A stretch of 64,000 nt of DNA from positions 372,001 to 436,000 of the forward strand of contig NZ_JBAWJZ010000003.1 of NCBI RefSeq assembly GCF_043876835.1, read 5' to 3'. Below are positions 54,162 to 62,097 of this stretch, one piece after another. The DNA comes from Yeosuana sp043876835 (GTDB lineage Bacteria; Bacteroidota; Bacteroidia; Flavobacteriales; Flavobacteriaceae). Position 1 is the first letter of the stretch; each line of letters opens with the position of its first letter. The notes beneath the pieces are model-generated. The model saw only the letters and a program-made list of their open reading frames with translations. It did no database searches and was not told the DNA's origin. A program made the position numbers and the translations under genes.

Positions 54162-55488
54162 TATACTGCTGTTTTAAAATTTGTAGCAACTTATTTTCAT
54201 CATTAATTTTATCATATTGCTCTAGTTGATCAGCAATACATCCTTTTTTAAAAAACTCTAAGTGGACAAAATCAAAATCTTCATATGGACTCTTTACGCC
54301 ATTATCAATTCGCAATCCTTTTTTAGGAACAATACCTATGTGACTTAATATCGTCTCTTTTTTCAAAATTAAATTTCCAATTGGAGGTTTGTTAGTAGAT
54401 ACAATCACGGTAGAATCGGGCTTTAACCCTTTATAATCAGAGTTTAATAAATCTGTTGATAATAATTTAGTCCAGTCATCTTCGTTTGAATATTTCAAAC
54501 GAACAGTATTAAATATTTCTGAAAGCATCTCTTTATTTACATTGTAACCTTTTGCAATATTCATTATAGTCAAGAACTCAAGCCAAGAAATCCAAACATT
54601 TTTAACCGACAGGTGTTCTGAATACTGGTCATTAAGCAGAATTCTTTCATTAAATAACATTTTAATTCCATATGGTGTAATATCTGATTTGATAATATCT
54701 AAGGCTTTATTTTTTAACATTGTTCTAGTAGATGCAATTCTTTCTTCATCAAGTGCATCAACTTCTAATTTAAATGCCTCATCCTCTAAGAAAGAAAAAT
54801 TACCCATGTAATCTGGAAACAATTTTTCTAGCTGTTCCTCATACTCATCAACAATACCATCAAAATATGCTATCTGTACAAAACCAATCTGACCAGCTTG
54901 ATTAATATAGTTACTTGCCATTTTACTTTGAATACCCGCTATATAAATATTTTCATTGATTATCTTTAAAATTCCACAACCTGAGTACCCCTCAATATCA
55001 CTTTGTTGAAGTGTGCCAAATAATTGAGCTCCTTTACAATATTGACCAGTAGCTCCAAATCCATATATATTTTGGTTTCCATATTTTTCAGCATCTAAAT
55101 TGTTTTTTTTGGAAACTGGAAATCCGCATAATTGAAAACCAACCATATCATTCTCGGTATTTTTTACAAAAATGGAATTGAAATATGGCTCATATTCAAT
55201 CTTTAAAATGGCAACATCTGCATCTTTATGAGGGAAGTAATTAACGCCTTTTTCTATTACAAAAGGTATTTTTTGTAATTCCCAACCATCATGATTTTTT
55301 TGGTGTTTTAAAATTTCTATTTCTCGTCCATCTTCATATTCATTTGTTATCTTACCTTGATCATTTACTTCATAAAACAAATGTTTTGCTGTAAGTATGT
55401 AAGTATATTTATCCGTCATTGGTTGAAAAAAACAACCACTACCTTCCTCTACCTTAACAGAATATAGTTTTAATTTATCTTGACCCAT
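54145..55488 (-). CDS. Trypsin-like serine protease effector of the Lamassu-type operon
   Basis: A 447-residue protein. The N-terminal ~200 residues are a trypsin-like fold with a complete triad: His36 in ILTAKHLF, Asp91 in KDADVAIL and Ser169 in IEGYSGCGI. There is no signal peptide, so it acts in the cytoplasm. The C-terminal ~230 residues are helical and end in a region that in ABC three-component systems binds the ATPase complex. It starts 2 bases after the MBL gene and overlaps the middle gene by 17 bases. Such proteases are thought to be activated on infection and cleave host or phage proteins. Confidence 0.85.
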   Translation of the reverse strand: MGQDKLKLYSVKVEEGSGCFFQPMTDKYTYILTAKHLFYEVNDQGKITNEYEDGREIEILKHQKNHDGWELQKIPFVIEKGVNYFPHKDADVAILKIEYEPYFNSIFVKNTENDMVGFQLCGFPVSKKNNLDAEKYGNQNIYGFGATGQYCKGAQLFGTLQQSDIEGYSGCGILKIINENIYIAGIQSKMASNYINQAGQIGFVQIAYFDGIVDEYEEQLEKLFPDYMGNFSFLEDEAFKLEVDALDEERIASTRTMLKNKALDIIKSDITPYGIKMLFNERILLNDQYSEHLSVKNVWISWLEFLTIMNIAKGYNVNKEMLSEIFNTVRLKYSNEDDWTKLLSTDLLNSDYKGLKPDSTVIVSTNKPPIGNLILKKETILSHIGIVPKKGLRIDNGVKSPYEDFDFVHLEFFKKGCIADQLEQYDKINDENKLLQILKQQYNELFS

Positions 55489-55490
55489 TT

Positions 55491-56561
55491 TTATTCAACT
55501 GTATAAACTGAAATTGGTTTGGCTTTAAATTCAGTGAACTCTTTAAAATCATTATTCGTGAAAATATTATCCAAAACATATTCATAGTTAAAATTAAATG
55601 TTGCTTTTGGATTTACTGAAATTATTCTTGCCAATGTTCTTTTATGTGGATGATTATGAGTTAAACTATTCGTGCTTATAACATAATTTTCTGTTTTGGT
55701 AATTTCAAATAGCTCTTTATTATTGTTAGCCTTGCTTCCGTGGTGAGAAATTTGAAATAATTCAAGCTCTAACGGATTTTCTTTAGTATAGCCTAATTTT
55801 TTTAAAGCATTCACAATTTGTTTGGGATGTGAGTCTGCTAAGAATAAAAAATTATTTTCTTTATATGTGACAAGTAAAGCAATAGAACTACCATTTTTGG
55901 GGCTTGAATCTTGGTTGAATTTAGACTCCTTTTCTTCTTCAATAAGTATTTTTAAATCAATATTCCAATCTTTTGCTCCACCTATAGTATAAGCATCATC
56001 TTTTGTTTTCTCTTTATATTCCTTGAGCAACTTTATAAGTTGCTTCTTGTTCGGGGATAATACTCTTATTTCTAATCCATTCATTATAGAAAAAGAGCCT
56101 TGCTCAATAATTCTTCTATCCCAAATTTTATGTTCTAACAAGTAATTTTCGAACTGTAATCCTTCTACAACACCAGTATTTGTGTAATCTTTTGCCTTAA
56201 GATTTAGTTTCAAGTCATTATTTTCTGGTTGTTTAATGTATTGAGCAATGAGTTTGCCTGAGTTGAACCATACCTTTTCAATAATTTCATAAGCTTTCTC
56301 ATCATTCTCAAACCATCTCAAAATACCATTTATATGGTCATTGTCGATATGGCTTAAAACTAACAAATCAATTTTTTCTCCTTTTTTTCTTAGAGAATTG
56401 ATAGTAGCTCTTAAATCACCATAGGTATTATTAGATGGATCATAATAAGTTCCATCTAAACCTCCATCTATTAATATATTTCTAGTCTTATCTTTATCAT
56501 CTAGAAAAGAAATAAAAATAGAATCTCCATTGATTGCTTTTAGAAATTTTATTGAAATCAT
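55491..56561 (-). CDS. Metallo-beta-lactamase-fold hydrolase effector of the Lamassu-type operon
   Basis: A 356-residue MBL-fold protein of the ComEC-like cytoplasmic type. The metal motif is H71-x-D73-x-D75-H76 (LSHIDNDHING), with later ligands in FLADSHPKQ and QISHHGSKANN. It starts with MISIKFLKAINGDSIFIS and a conserved IDGG. No membrane segments are present. First gene of the four-gene operon, followed after 2 bases by the protease. This hydrolase plus protease pair is the combination known for one Lamassu subtype. Substrate could be nucleic acid or phosphoester; this cannot be told here. Confidence 0.88.
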   Translation of the reverse strand: MISIKFLKAINGDSIFISFLDDKDKTRNILIDGGLDGTYYDPSNNTYGDLRATINSLRKKGEKIDLLVLSHIDNDHINGILRWFENDEKAYEIIEKVWFNSGKLIAQYIKQPENNDLKLNLKAKDYTNTGVVEGLQFENYLLEHKIWDRRIIEQGSFSIMNGLEIRVLSPNKKQLIKLLKEYKEKTKDDAYTIGGAKDWNIDLKILIEEEKESKFNQDSSPKNGSSIALLVTYKENNFLFLADSHPKQIVNALKKLGYTKENPLELELFQISHHGSKANNNKELFEITKTENYVISTNSLTHNHPHKRTLARIISVNPKATFNFNYEYVLDNIFTNNDFKEFTEFKAKPISVYTVE

Positions 56562-56574
56562 AATTATCCTATTG

Positions 56575-56581
56575 TTGTATA
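56575..56581. promoter_or_regulatory. TTGTATA motif before the Lamassu-type operon
   Basis: TTGTATA within the local inverted sequence TTGTTGTATAAACAA lies 14 bases upstream of the MBL start. The same 7-mer occurs twice in the XRE promoter region (56964-56970, 56993-56999), suggesting that the XRE protein controls both. Confidence 0.4.
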
Positions 56582-56683
56582 AACAATCCGCTCATTAGCG
56601 AAAATATCTCAAAAAACTATAATTATTCTTTAGGGAGGATTATTAAACTTCTAATATAGGATTTTTTTTACTAATAAAATTGA

Positions 56684-56926
56684 TTATTCGTCAAAAGACA
56701 TTAATTTTGAAGTGGATATACCAAAAGCATTGGCTATTCTTTTAAGCATTGAAACTTTCATTTCTTGTTTGCCTAATTCATATTTTCTTAGGTTTTGGCT
56801 ATCTATTTCCGCCTTATAAGCAATTTCTTCAATGCTTAATCCTTTTTTCAACCTAATGGTTCTTATATGTTTTCCCAATTCGATGCAGAATTCAGGAACC
56901 TCTTTTTTTCGAATACGTTTTGACAT
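56684..56926 (-). CDS. XRE-family helix-turn-helix regulator
   Basis: An 80-residue Cro/CI-like repressor; the ATG at 56926 (MSKRIRKKEVPEF) is preferred over an open upstream one at 56941. The HTH is IRTIRLKKGLSIEEIAYKAEIDSQNLRKYELGKQE, with the XRE hallmark of Q-N-L-R-K-Y-E. It lies 122 bases upstream of the Lamassu-type operon in the same direction and is divergent from a membrane protein gene. It probably keeps the defence operon quiet. Confidence 0.92.
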   Translation of the reverse strand: MSKRIRKKEVPEFCIELGKHIRTIRLKKGLSIEEIAYKAEIDSQNLRKYELGKQEMKVSMLKRIANAFGISTSKLMSFDE

Positions 56927-56963
56927 ATACCAAAACTGCAAACAATCAGTTGTTTTTAACCAA

Positions 56964-56999
56964 TTGTATACAACCTGTTATTTACAACCTTTTTGTATA
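56964..56999. promoter_or_regulatory. Operator-like repeats between the XRE and membrane protein genes
   Basis: The palindrome TTGTATACAA (56964-56973) is followed by TACAACCT copies at 56969-56976 and 56983-56990 (14-base period) and a TTGTATA at 56993-56999. A -7 box TATATTTG (56996-57003) for the rightward gene overlaps the last copy, so binding would block that promoter. Confidence 0.5.
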
Positions 57000-57019
57000 T
57001 TTGTTATCAAAAAAATACA

Positions 57020-57418
57020 ATGGATAAAAAATCAAGCCCAAAAGACATTAAAAAAGGCTGTTTATTTCTAGTCTTTTTATTGGTAATAGTAGTTTCAATT
57101 GCCGCTATTACTTGTGAAAGTAAACAAGAGAAACCTCTAACAAAACAAGAAATTCGAGATAAAAAAATCAGTAAGTTGCTTGGTGGTAATGGTGAAAATT
57201 CGGTTAACATTAAACTTATTCAACTAGTTAAAAGGGATCTAAATGACCCCAACAGTATGGGAAATATAGAAGTGTTTTATGTTGACCAAGACTCAACAAT
57301 AACAGTCACGCAAAAGTTTACAGCTAAAAATGCATTTGGTGGTACTTTAAGAAAAGAGGTTATTGTTTCAATCGACACCCTTGGAAATATTATTGATATA
57401 ATTAAGTGGATTGATTAA
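57020..57418 (+). CDS. Small membrane-anchored protein of unknown function
   Basis: A 132-residue protein from the ATG at 57020 (an open TTG frame upstream at 56993 overlaps the -7 box and is rejected). Residues about 12-32 are one hydrophobic helix (GCLFLVFLLVIVVSIAAIT). The outside part contains LVKRDLNDPNSMGNIEVFYV and TAKNAFGGTLRKEV, a pattern I know from unnamed proteins of Bacteroidota mobile elements. The only rightward gene of the island, it may be an immunity, sensing or superinfection protein, but nothing proves it. Confidence 0.75.
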   Translation: MDKKSSPKDIKKGCLFLVFLLVIVVSIAAITCESKQEKPLTKQEIRDKKISKLLGGNGENSVNIKLIQLVKRDLNDPNSMGNIEVFYVDQDSTITVTQKFTAKNAFGGTLRKEVIVSIDTLGNIIDIIKWID

Positions 57419-57619
57419 AAGGAATTAAAGTTACTTTGCTCGGTTTATATTTATAAAGCTATATGTTACGCACGCCACTTTAGAACTATATAACACATTT
57501 TTAAACCTTGTTATATTTTTAAAATTTTCAATTTAAAAAAAACAAAATACTTGAAAAGTTTAATTTCAATGGTATAAGAAGAAAATAACAAGTTCATAAC
57601 AACATTTTTTTGCTATTAC
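57419..57619. other. Non-coding gap, left part of a ~495-base gap
   Basis: No convincing gene is seen between the membrane protein stop (57418) and the small DUF1737-like frame. The stretch is AT-rich with no strong terminator hairpin that I can support. Confidence 0.4.
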
Positions 57620-57763
57620 CTATAAATCTTTAAATAAAACAACATTTAAACAATCTATCCCTCTAAAGACATTCCCCTTTATTTTCCAACCGTTTTTTAG
57701 ATGCTTATTTATTGTTTTTTCAAAATTACGAACTGTACTACTGTCTAATATTTTTATTTTCAT
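57620..57763 (-). CDS. Small DUF1737-like protein, 47 residues
   Basis: From ATG 57761-57763 to TAG 57620-57622 the frame reads MKIKILDSSTVRNFEKTINK, then HLKNGWKIKGNVF and a short end VVLFKDL. The pattern V-x-x-S-x-x-x-F-E-x-x-x-N-x-x-L-x-x-GW-x-x-x-G is that of DUF1737, small beta-alpha-beta proteins common on mobile elements. It lies upstream of the island's replication gene stop and on the same strand. Function unknown. Confidence 0.6.
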   Translation of the reverse strand: MKIKILDSSTVRNFEKTINKHLKNGWKIKGNVFRGIDCLNVVLFKDL

Positions 57764-57806
57764 TTTTATAATTCTTTAAATTAACCCAAATTTCTATGTA
57801 GTGTTT

Positions 57807-57886
57807 GTAGAGTTATTTATCACTTTTATATTTATACATAATTTTTTCTTTACACTTTAAATTTTAATTAACTCTACTTACTCTAC
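57807..57886. repeat. Iteron-like GTAGAGT/ACTCTAC repeats
   Basis: GTAGAGT at 57807-57813 and its complement ACTCTAC at 57871-57877 and 57880-57886 (the latter two 9 bases apart) lie just beyond the stop of the SF3 helicase gene. Iterons beside a replication protein gene may mark an origin. No AT-rich unwinding element stands out from the background. Confidence 0.35.
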
Positions 57887-57913
57887 AATCAAGAGAACTA
57901 ATTTCGTTTTCAA

Positions 57914-59353
57914 TCATGAAGTAAAACATATTTTAGTTATTCCGCCACTTTTTCTTCTATTAATCTTATAGCCTCTAAACAATGCATAAAATTCCATCCA
58001 CTCTGAAACAATCTTGCTTTTTATATTTTTGTCATTAGATTTTAGTTCAAATCTTACTGCTATATCTTTAATGTTCCAATATTCATTTAGCACATTGTAT
58101 TCAGCATCCATAATTTCAACAAACTCATCGGAAGTCATATTCATCAGTTTTCTTAATTTTAATTCGGGGCTATCATATTGAATCAAACCCTTAGTTAAAA
58201 ACAATTGAATACATTTGATAATGAATTTGTCAAATCTTGCCCATTCTGATTCTGTCCAATCAAATAATAGTTTATCAAAATGTTGCTCTGGTTTATTATT
58301 AGCACTGAAGAAATTGTTTAGAGTTAATAGATACTTTCTGTCTTTGAAACTGTCTGTTTCTTGAGGAATTGTGTAATTAGTTGTAATGGCAATTTTTGGA
58401 CTGTATTTGTAAGGAATAGTGACTTTATCACGATGCTTCTTTTCAATGCTTAAAACATCTGTTAGACTACTAAATAAACTCTCGAACAAAAAACTTTTGT
58501 TAACATCCTGTAAGACAATTAAAGATGTACTTATACTCACATTTTGAAAAACAAATTTATCTTTAGTTAAATCTGTAACTTTTCCATTATACTGCACAAC
58601 ATTAATAATATATGATAATGCCATAACAATTAAACCTTTTCCAGACCTTCCAAAAGCTTCGTTCTTAAGCTGGCTTTGAATGTCCGTAATAATTACAGCT
58701 TTGGTTAATGATGGGCTTTTGCAACTAGAAATCAAATACCCTAGAGCTGTACAAATTGCTAAAAAATGCTCTCCACCATTTGTTGATAACCTTAGAAATC
58801 TTTCAAAATCACATTGCTTATTGTCAGAATCTAAAAAGCTACGATTTATCAACCGATCAGAAAATATATAGTCATTAGAATTACAGAACTTATTGTAAGA
58901 TTGAAATTTTATTTTATCTGCCTTAATAGCTACTATTTTATTTGAATAAAATAATTTAACAAGACTTTTTGTGTCTTCATACTTATTTAATTCTATCTCA
59001 GGCAATCCACCTAATATAGCCTTTCTTGTAATTAGCAAGTTCTCCCCTTGTTCAATAAAACAACTTCGTAACACATTATCTTTTTGCAACTTAATATATT
59101 CTAGAACATCATTGTAAACGTCCATTGGTGCTTTTATATAAACAATGTTGTAAACCAATTGGACAACTTGAATTTCTCCAAAATTATTTAACTTTTTATA
59201 ACCCTTTCCCTCCAAATAATCACTTAATAAAGCTCTGTCAAAGACAAAGGTTTGTTTACTGTTTTTTATGACTGTTTTCCAAAAAACTGAATGTTTTGGC
59301 TTTTGATTTTTTTTGTACTGAGAGACTTTTTTAAGTCTTCTTTTCTTTTTCAT
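57914..59353 (-). CDS. SF3-like helicase / replication protein of the element
   Basis: A 479-residue protein with a P4-primase-like C-terminal ATPase. The Walker A region is AFGRSGKGL (233-241), with Lys but Gly where Ser/Thr is usual. Walker B is SLIVLQDVN (277-284), and sensor 1 is KIAITTNYTIP (320-330). The N-terminus is very basic (KKKRRLKKVSQYKKNQKPK). The C-terminal ~80 residues resemble a winged-helix DNA-binding end. It lies 5 bases after the HTH gene, the usual order in small Bacteroidota elements, and probably drives replication of the excised circle. Confidence 0.75.
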   Translation of the reverse strand: MKKKRRLKKVSQYKKNQKPKHSVFWKTVIKNSKQTFVFDRALLSDYLEGKGYKKLNNFGEIQVVQLVYNIVYIKAPMDVYNDVLEYIKLQKDNVLRSCFIEQGENLLITRKAILGGLPEIELNKYEDTKSLVKLFYSNKIVAIKADKIKFQSYNKFCNSNDYIFSDRLINRSFLDSDNKQCDFERFLRLSTNGGEHFLAICTALGYLISSCKSPSLTKAVIITDIQSQLKNEAFGRSGKGLIVMALSYIINVVQYNGKVTDLTKDKFVFQNVSISTSLIVLQDVNKSFLFESLFSSLTDVLSIEKKHRDKVTIPYKYSPKIAITTNYTIPQETDSFKDRKYLLTLNNFFSANNKPEQHFDKLLFDWTESEWARFDKFIIKCIQLFLTKGLIQYDSPELKLRKLMNMTSDEFVEIMDAEYNVLNEYWNIKDIAVRFELKSNDKNIKSKIVSEWMEFYALFRGYKINRRKSGGITKICFTS

Positions 59354-59358
59354 GACAC

Positions 59359-59643
59359 TTACTTTTTCAACAATTTCAATGCCTCCATTATTTCACTACG
59401 CTTATAATATCTCCTTGAACCAGAAATACCATAAGCCTTAATCTTGTTTTTATTTTGCCAATGCCACAAAGTACTCGGGTCAATTGATAAAATTTTACAA
59501 ACCTCATCCCTTGTTAAAATTTCATCGTTAGCATTTTCGTGAAGTAGCTCCTTTTTTAAAGCTTGGAGCTCCTTTTTTACACCCATTTGAATTAGTTCTG
59601 AAAGCTGCTCTGGTGTTGTTTGAATAAATTGAAGTGTTCCCAT
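59359..59643 (-). CDS. Helix-turn-helix, MerR/excisionase-like protein
   Basis: A 94-residue protein whose second half is a MerR/AlpA-type HTH: ILTRDEVCKILSIDPSTLWHWQNKNKIKAY followed by a GSRRYYKRSEIMEAL wing. The first half is a coiled region of Leu and Glu. Such proteins act as excisionase or as activator of replication genes in Bacteroidota integrative elements. It is followed by the helicase gene after 5 bases. Confidence 0.88.
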   Translation of the reverse strand: MGTLQFIQTTPEQLSELIQMGVKKELQALKKELLHENANDEILTRDEVCKILSIDPSTLWHWQNKNKIKAYGISGSRRYYKRSEIMEALKLLKK

Positions 59644-59743
59644 TTTTACTTATTTTTAAATTTATAATAAGTAAAACTATGTAGGTTTTAAATCTTATGC
59701 ACGTTAACTAAATTGTTTAAAATTGCTCTAATTGTTTAAATAA

Positions 59744-60616
59744 TTAATTTGTTAAACTTTTTTCAAATAAAGATTGAATATTTTCTGAAATGCTTTTATA
59801 CTCTATAGTGCTTTTTGATTCTTGATTAAACTGTATATTAAAATTTTGTTGAGCTTGTGCTCTTCTTTCTAAAGCTTTCTCAAAAGAAATTTTAAGAGCA
59901 TTTCTCTCAGCCATTTGCAAATACTCCTTGTCTATTAAGACTTTTATCACAAGATTAAAAATTTTATGAGTGCTGTTCTGATACTGCTCCTTTAACTCAG
60001 AAAGAAATCTCAGCTTTTGTTCTTCACTGAAAAAATTTTTTAAATATGCCTTAGCTTCTTTAATTTGAGCTTTATTTCTTCCTGATTTTTTAACTAATTC
60101 TTTGGTGTAGGTGCTTAAAGGTTTTTCTTTTTCAAATCCAGTTTCTCTTATTATTCTTTTTTCTACTTCAAGTGCATTAGGAAGATAGTTTCTAGTATTA
60201 GGTTTATCAGAATATAATTCAAAATCAAAGGCTGCAAACATCTCATTTTCATTATCATAATCTCTTTCTTTATTTAAGTCAATTAATCTTTTCTCGAATT
60301 CTTTTTGGATTGATAATGCTTTTTTTATATTCCATATCAATACTCTAATTTTTTTTTCCTCCAGAGCTGTTGATTTTGCATAAGTAATACCCTCTAGAAT
60401 GAATTCTTCAATTAAAAGGCATTGACTCTTTAAATAGTCAATAGTTAAACTGTTCTCAAAATTATTTCTAATTGATTGGTAGTCTTTATTAACCTTTTCT
60501 ACTAAAGCTTTTATGTTACGAATTTTGTCTCTACCATATAAAGTAGAGTTTACTGTCCCAATATTGTAAATTTCTGTCTTAGCTTTTATGTCTATTTCTA
60601 GTTTAGAAGTTTTCAT
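59744..60616 (-). CDS. Helical protein of unknown function, coupled to integrase
   Basis: A 290-residue protein without a family I recognise. It is rich in Lys, Glu and Leu with long predicted helices and no membrane segment or signal. The start codon overlaps the integrase stop by one base (TAATG), so it is translated from the integrase message and may assist recombination, replication or transfer. A 100-base gap separates it from the HTH gene. Confidence 0.75.
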   Translation of the reverse strand: MKTSKLEIDIKAKTEIYNIGTVNSTLYGRDKIRNIKALVEKVNKDYQSIRNNFENSLTIDYLKSQCLLIEEFILEGITYAKSTALEEKKIRVLIWNIKKALSIQKEFEKRLIDLNKERDYDNENEMFAAFDFELYSDKPNTRNYLPNALEVEKRIIRETGFEKEKPLSTYTKELVKKSGRNKAQIKEAKAYLKNFFSEEQKLRFLSELKEQYQNSTHKIFNLVIKVLIDKEYLQMAERNALKISFEKALERRAQAQQNFNIQFNQESKSTIEYKSISENIQSLFEKSLTN

Positions 60617-61911
60617 TATTCAAAATAATTAGTTATTTCCATTGCTAAATCCTTGTTACTTTTTCCAATATAACTCAAAAACATTTTCTCTGTTGAGTGT
60701 CCTGTAACATAAATTAAATATGAAGTGGGTATTTTTCCATAAAAATTTGTAGCAAAGGATCTACGCCCAATATGAGAAGAAACTAATTCCCATTTTTCGT
60801 ATTTACCCTCTTCCTTTCTATACTTTTTACTACCCTCAGATGTTTCAACCTTTTTACTTCCTTTAACTTTTTCTTTTAGTTTAGCTTTTTCACAAACTGT
60901 TTTGATGTAGCTATTATATTTTTGTTCTGAAATAGAACGAGGAAATTGTCCATTCCTTTTATCTAAAATTTCAATGACTTTGGGATGCAAAGGAACAGTC
61001 ATTATTTTTCCTGTTTTCTTTTGGGTAAATTCAATTAAAGATTTCCCGTTTTCTTTTCTAATATGGCTAGTAGTAAACCGCATTAAATCAGAAACTCTTT
61101 GACCCACATAACAGCTAATAACAAGCCAATCTCTTGCGTTTACAAGATAATCACTATTCAATTCCGCTTTTTCAATTTTTTCTAAATCTTCAAATGACAG
61201 ATAGATATTATCAACCTTAACCTCTTTAAGCTTTAATTTTTCTAATTGATAACTTGTATCTAGTCCATTGTATCTAGCATGCAAGCATATTGTTTTGACC
61301 GAATGAATTGCCCTAGATATAGTATTATTTGCATAGCCTTCTTTTAGACAATACTTTTCAAAAGAATTTTTAAAACTTAAATCTACATCTGATATATTTA
61401 CTTTATAACCTATACTAGTTTGGTATCGAATTAAAAGTTTTTTTATAACCCCATAGTTTTTTACAGTTTGATTGGCTAGACTATTCTTTTTTTCATCTAA
61501 GTAATAATCAAAGTAAGCTATCAGTTCTTTTGGTAGTTCCCTTGTCTTTACTTGCGGATTATAATAGATATCTAATGACTTCTTTAACCAATCCTTATCA
61601 TTTATAATCTCTGCTATATTAGTGCCATTAAAAGCTTTTAAAACATGGTTCTTTATTTTGTTCAGTTCAACACCTATTTCAGCCTGCTTATTTTCTAACT
61701 CGATGTCTTTAGTGTTCCTTTTCTCATGCAGCTTCTTCCAATAAAGTTTCCCACTTAGTTTTGAATTTTCATATAATTCATCAAATGAATAAATTAGCAA
61801 TTCGGTTTTAGCTCCTAAAACATAATCTGTTTTATCATATCTAAATAACAATCTTGCGGTCAAGGGTTCGTTTTCTTTAGTTGAACGGTATAGAAATTTA
61901 ACAGTCGCCAT
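60616..61911 (-). CDS. int: Tyrosine-type site-specific integrase
   Basis: A 431-residue integrase from the ATG at 61911 (MATVKFLYRSTKENEPL); the frame is open to 62019 but the longer form would run through the palindrome upstream and has an atypical start. It has an arm-binding N-terminal region, a SAM-like core-binding domain (residues about 115-210) and the catalytic domain with Arg272 (GQRVSD), Lys in KKTGKIM, His380-x-x-Arg383 (HIGR), His405 (GHS) and the nucleophile Tyr414 (LSYIG). All five catalytic positions are present. It lies next to attR and inserts the element at tRNA-Leu. Confidence 0.95.
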   Translation of the reverse strand: MATVKFLYRSTKENEPLTARLLFRYDKTDYVLGAKTELLIYSFDELYENSKLSGKLYWKKLHEKRNTKDIELENKQAEIGVELNKIKNHVLKAFNGTNIAEIINDKDWLKKSLDIYYNPQVKTRELPKELIAYFDYYLDEKKNSLANQTVKNYGVIKKLLIRYQTSIGYKVNISDVDLSFKNSFEKYCLKEGYANNTISRAIHSVKTICLHARYNGLDTSYQLEKLKLKEVKVDNIYLSFEDLEKIEKAELNSDYLVNARDWLVISCYVGQRVSDLMRFTTSHIRKENGKSLIEFTQKKTGKIMTVPLHPKVIEILDKRNGQFPRSISEQKYNSYIKTVCEKAKLKEKVKGSKKVETSEGSKKYRKEEGKYEKWELVSSHIGRRSFATNFYGKIPTSYLIYVTGHSTEKMFLSYIGKSNKDLAMEITNYFE

Positions 61912-61925
61912 ACTTATAAAAATAG

Positions 61926-61959
61926 TTACCGTACAAATATATAATTTTTTGTACGGTAA
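61926..61959. repeat. 12-bp inverted repeat upstream of the integrase
   Basis: TTACCGTACAAA (61926-61937) and TTTGTACGGTAA (61948-61959) are exact complements with a 10-base spacer, 15-48 bases upstream of the integrase start. The inner TTTGTACG is shared with the left end (45281-45300). Possible arm sites or autoregulatory operator. Confidence 0.7.
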
Positions 61960-62097
61960 AATGAAGTCTATTGCAATTTTATACAATTTATCACAACAAC
62001 CTAAAACACCTATAAACACTATACTTATTACACAAACATTGCGAATTACCGCAAAATATGAAGAAATAAATTGTTTTAATATTGCATCATTATACTA

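Larger units (their letters stand above)
45224..62097. mobile_element. Integrated defence island in tRNA-Leu
   Basis: About 16.9 kb lie between two perfect 13-base repeats, one being the 3' end of tRNA-Leu. A tyrosine integrase sits just inside the far end. The element also has an HTH/excisionase-like gene and an SF3-type helicase/replication gene, but I see no conjugation genes, capsid or portal genes. It is therefore a small integrative element or satellite-like island, perhaps mobilised by a helper. Cargo is a Lamassu-type operon and a patatin-helicase pair. Nearly all genes are read leftward. Confidence 0.88.

Noticed and set aside
56993..57019. Upstream extension of the membrane protein from TTG 56993
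   Set aside because: It overlaps the -7 box TATATTTG; the ATG at 57020 gives a sensible N-terminus.
56684..57418. XRE gene and divergent membrane protein as a toxin-antitoxin pair
   Set aside because: They are on opposite strands, and the membrane protein has no toxin-like feature I can name.
60616..62019. Longer integrase form starting at 62019
   Set aside because: The first 36 residues are unlike integrase starts and the frame would cross the 12-bp palindrome; the ATG at 61911 gives the usual N-terminus.
45224..62097. Island as a complete prophage or conjugative element
   Set aside because: No capsid, portal, tail, relaxase or T4SS gene can be seen.
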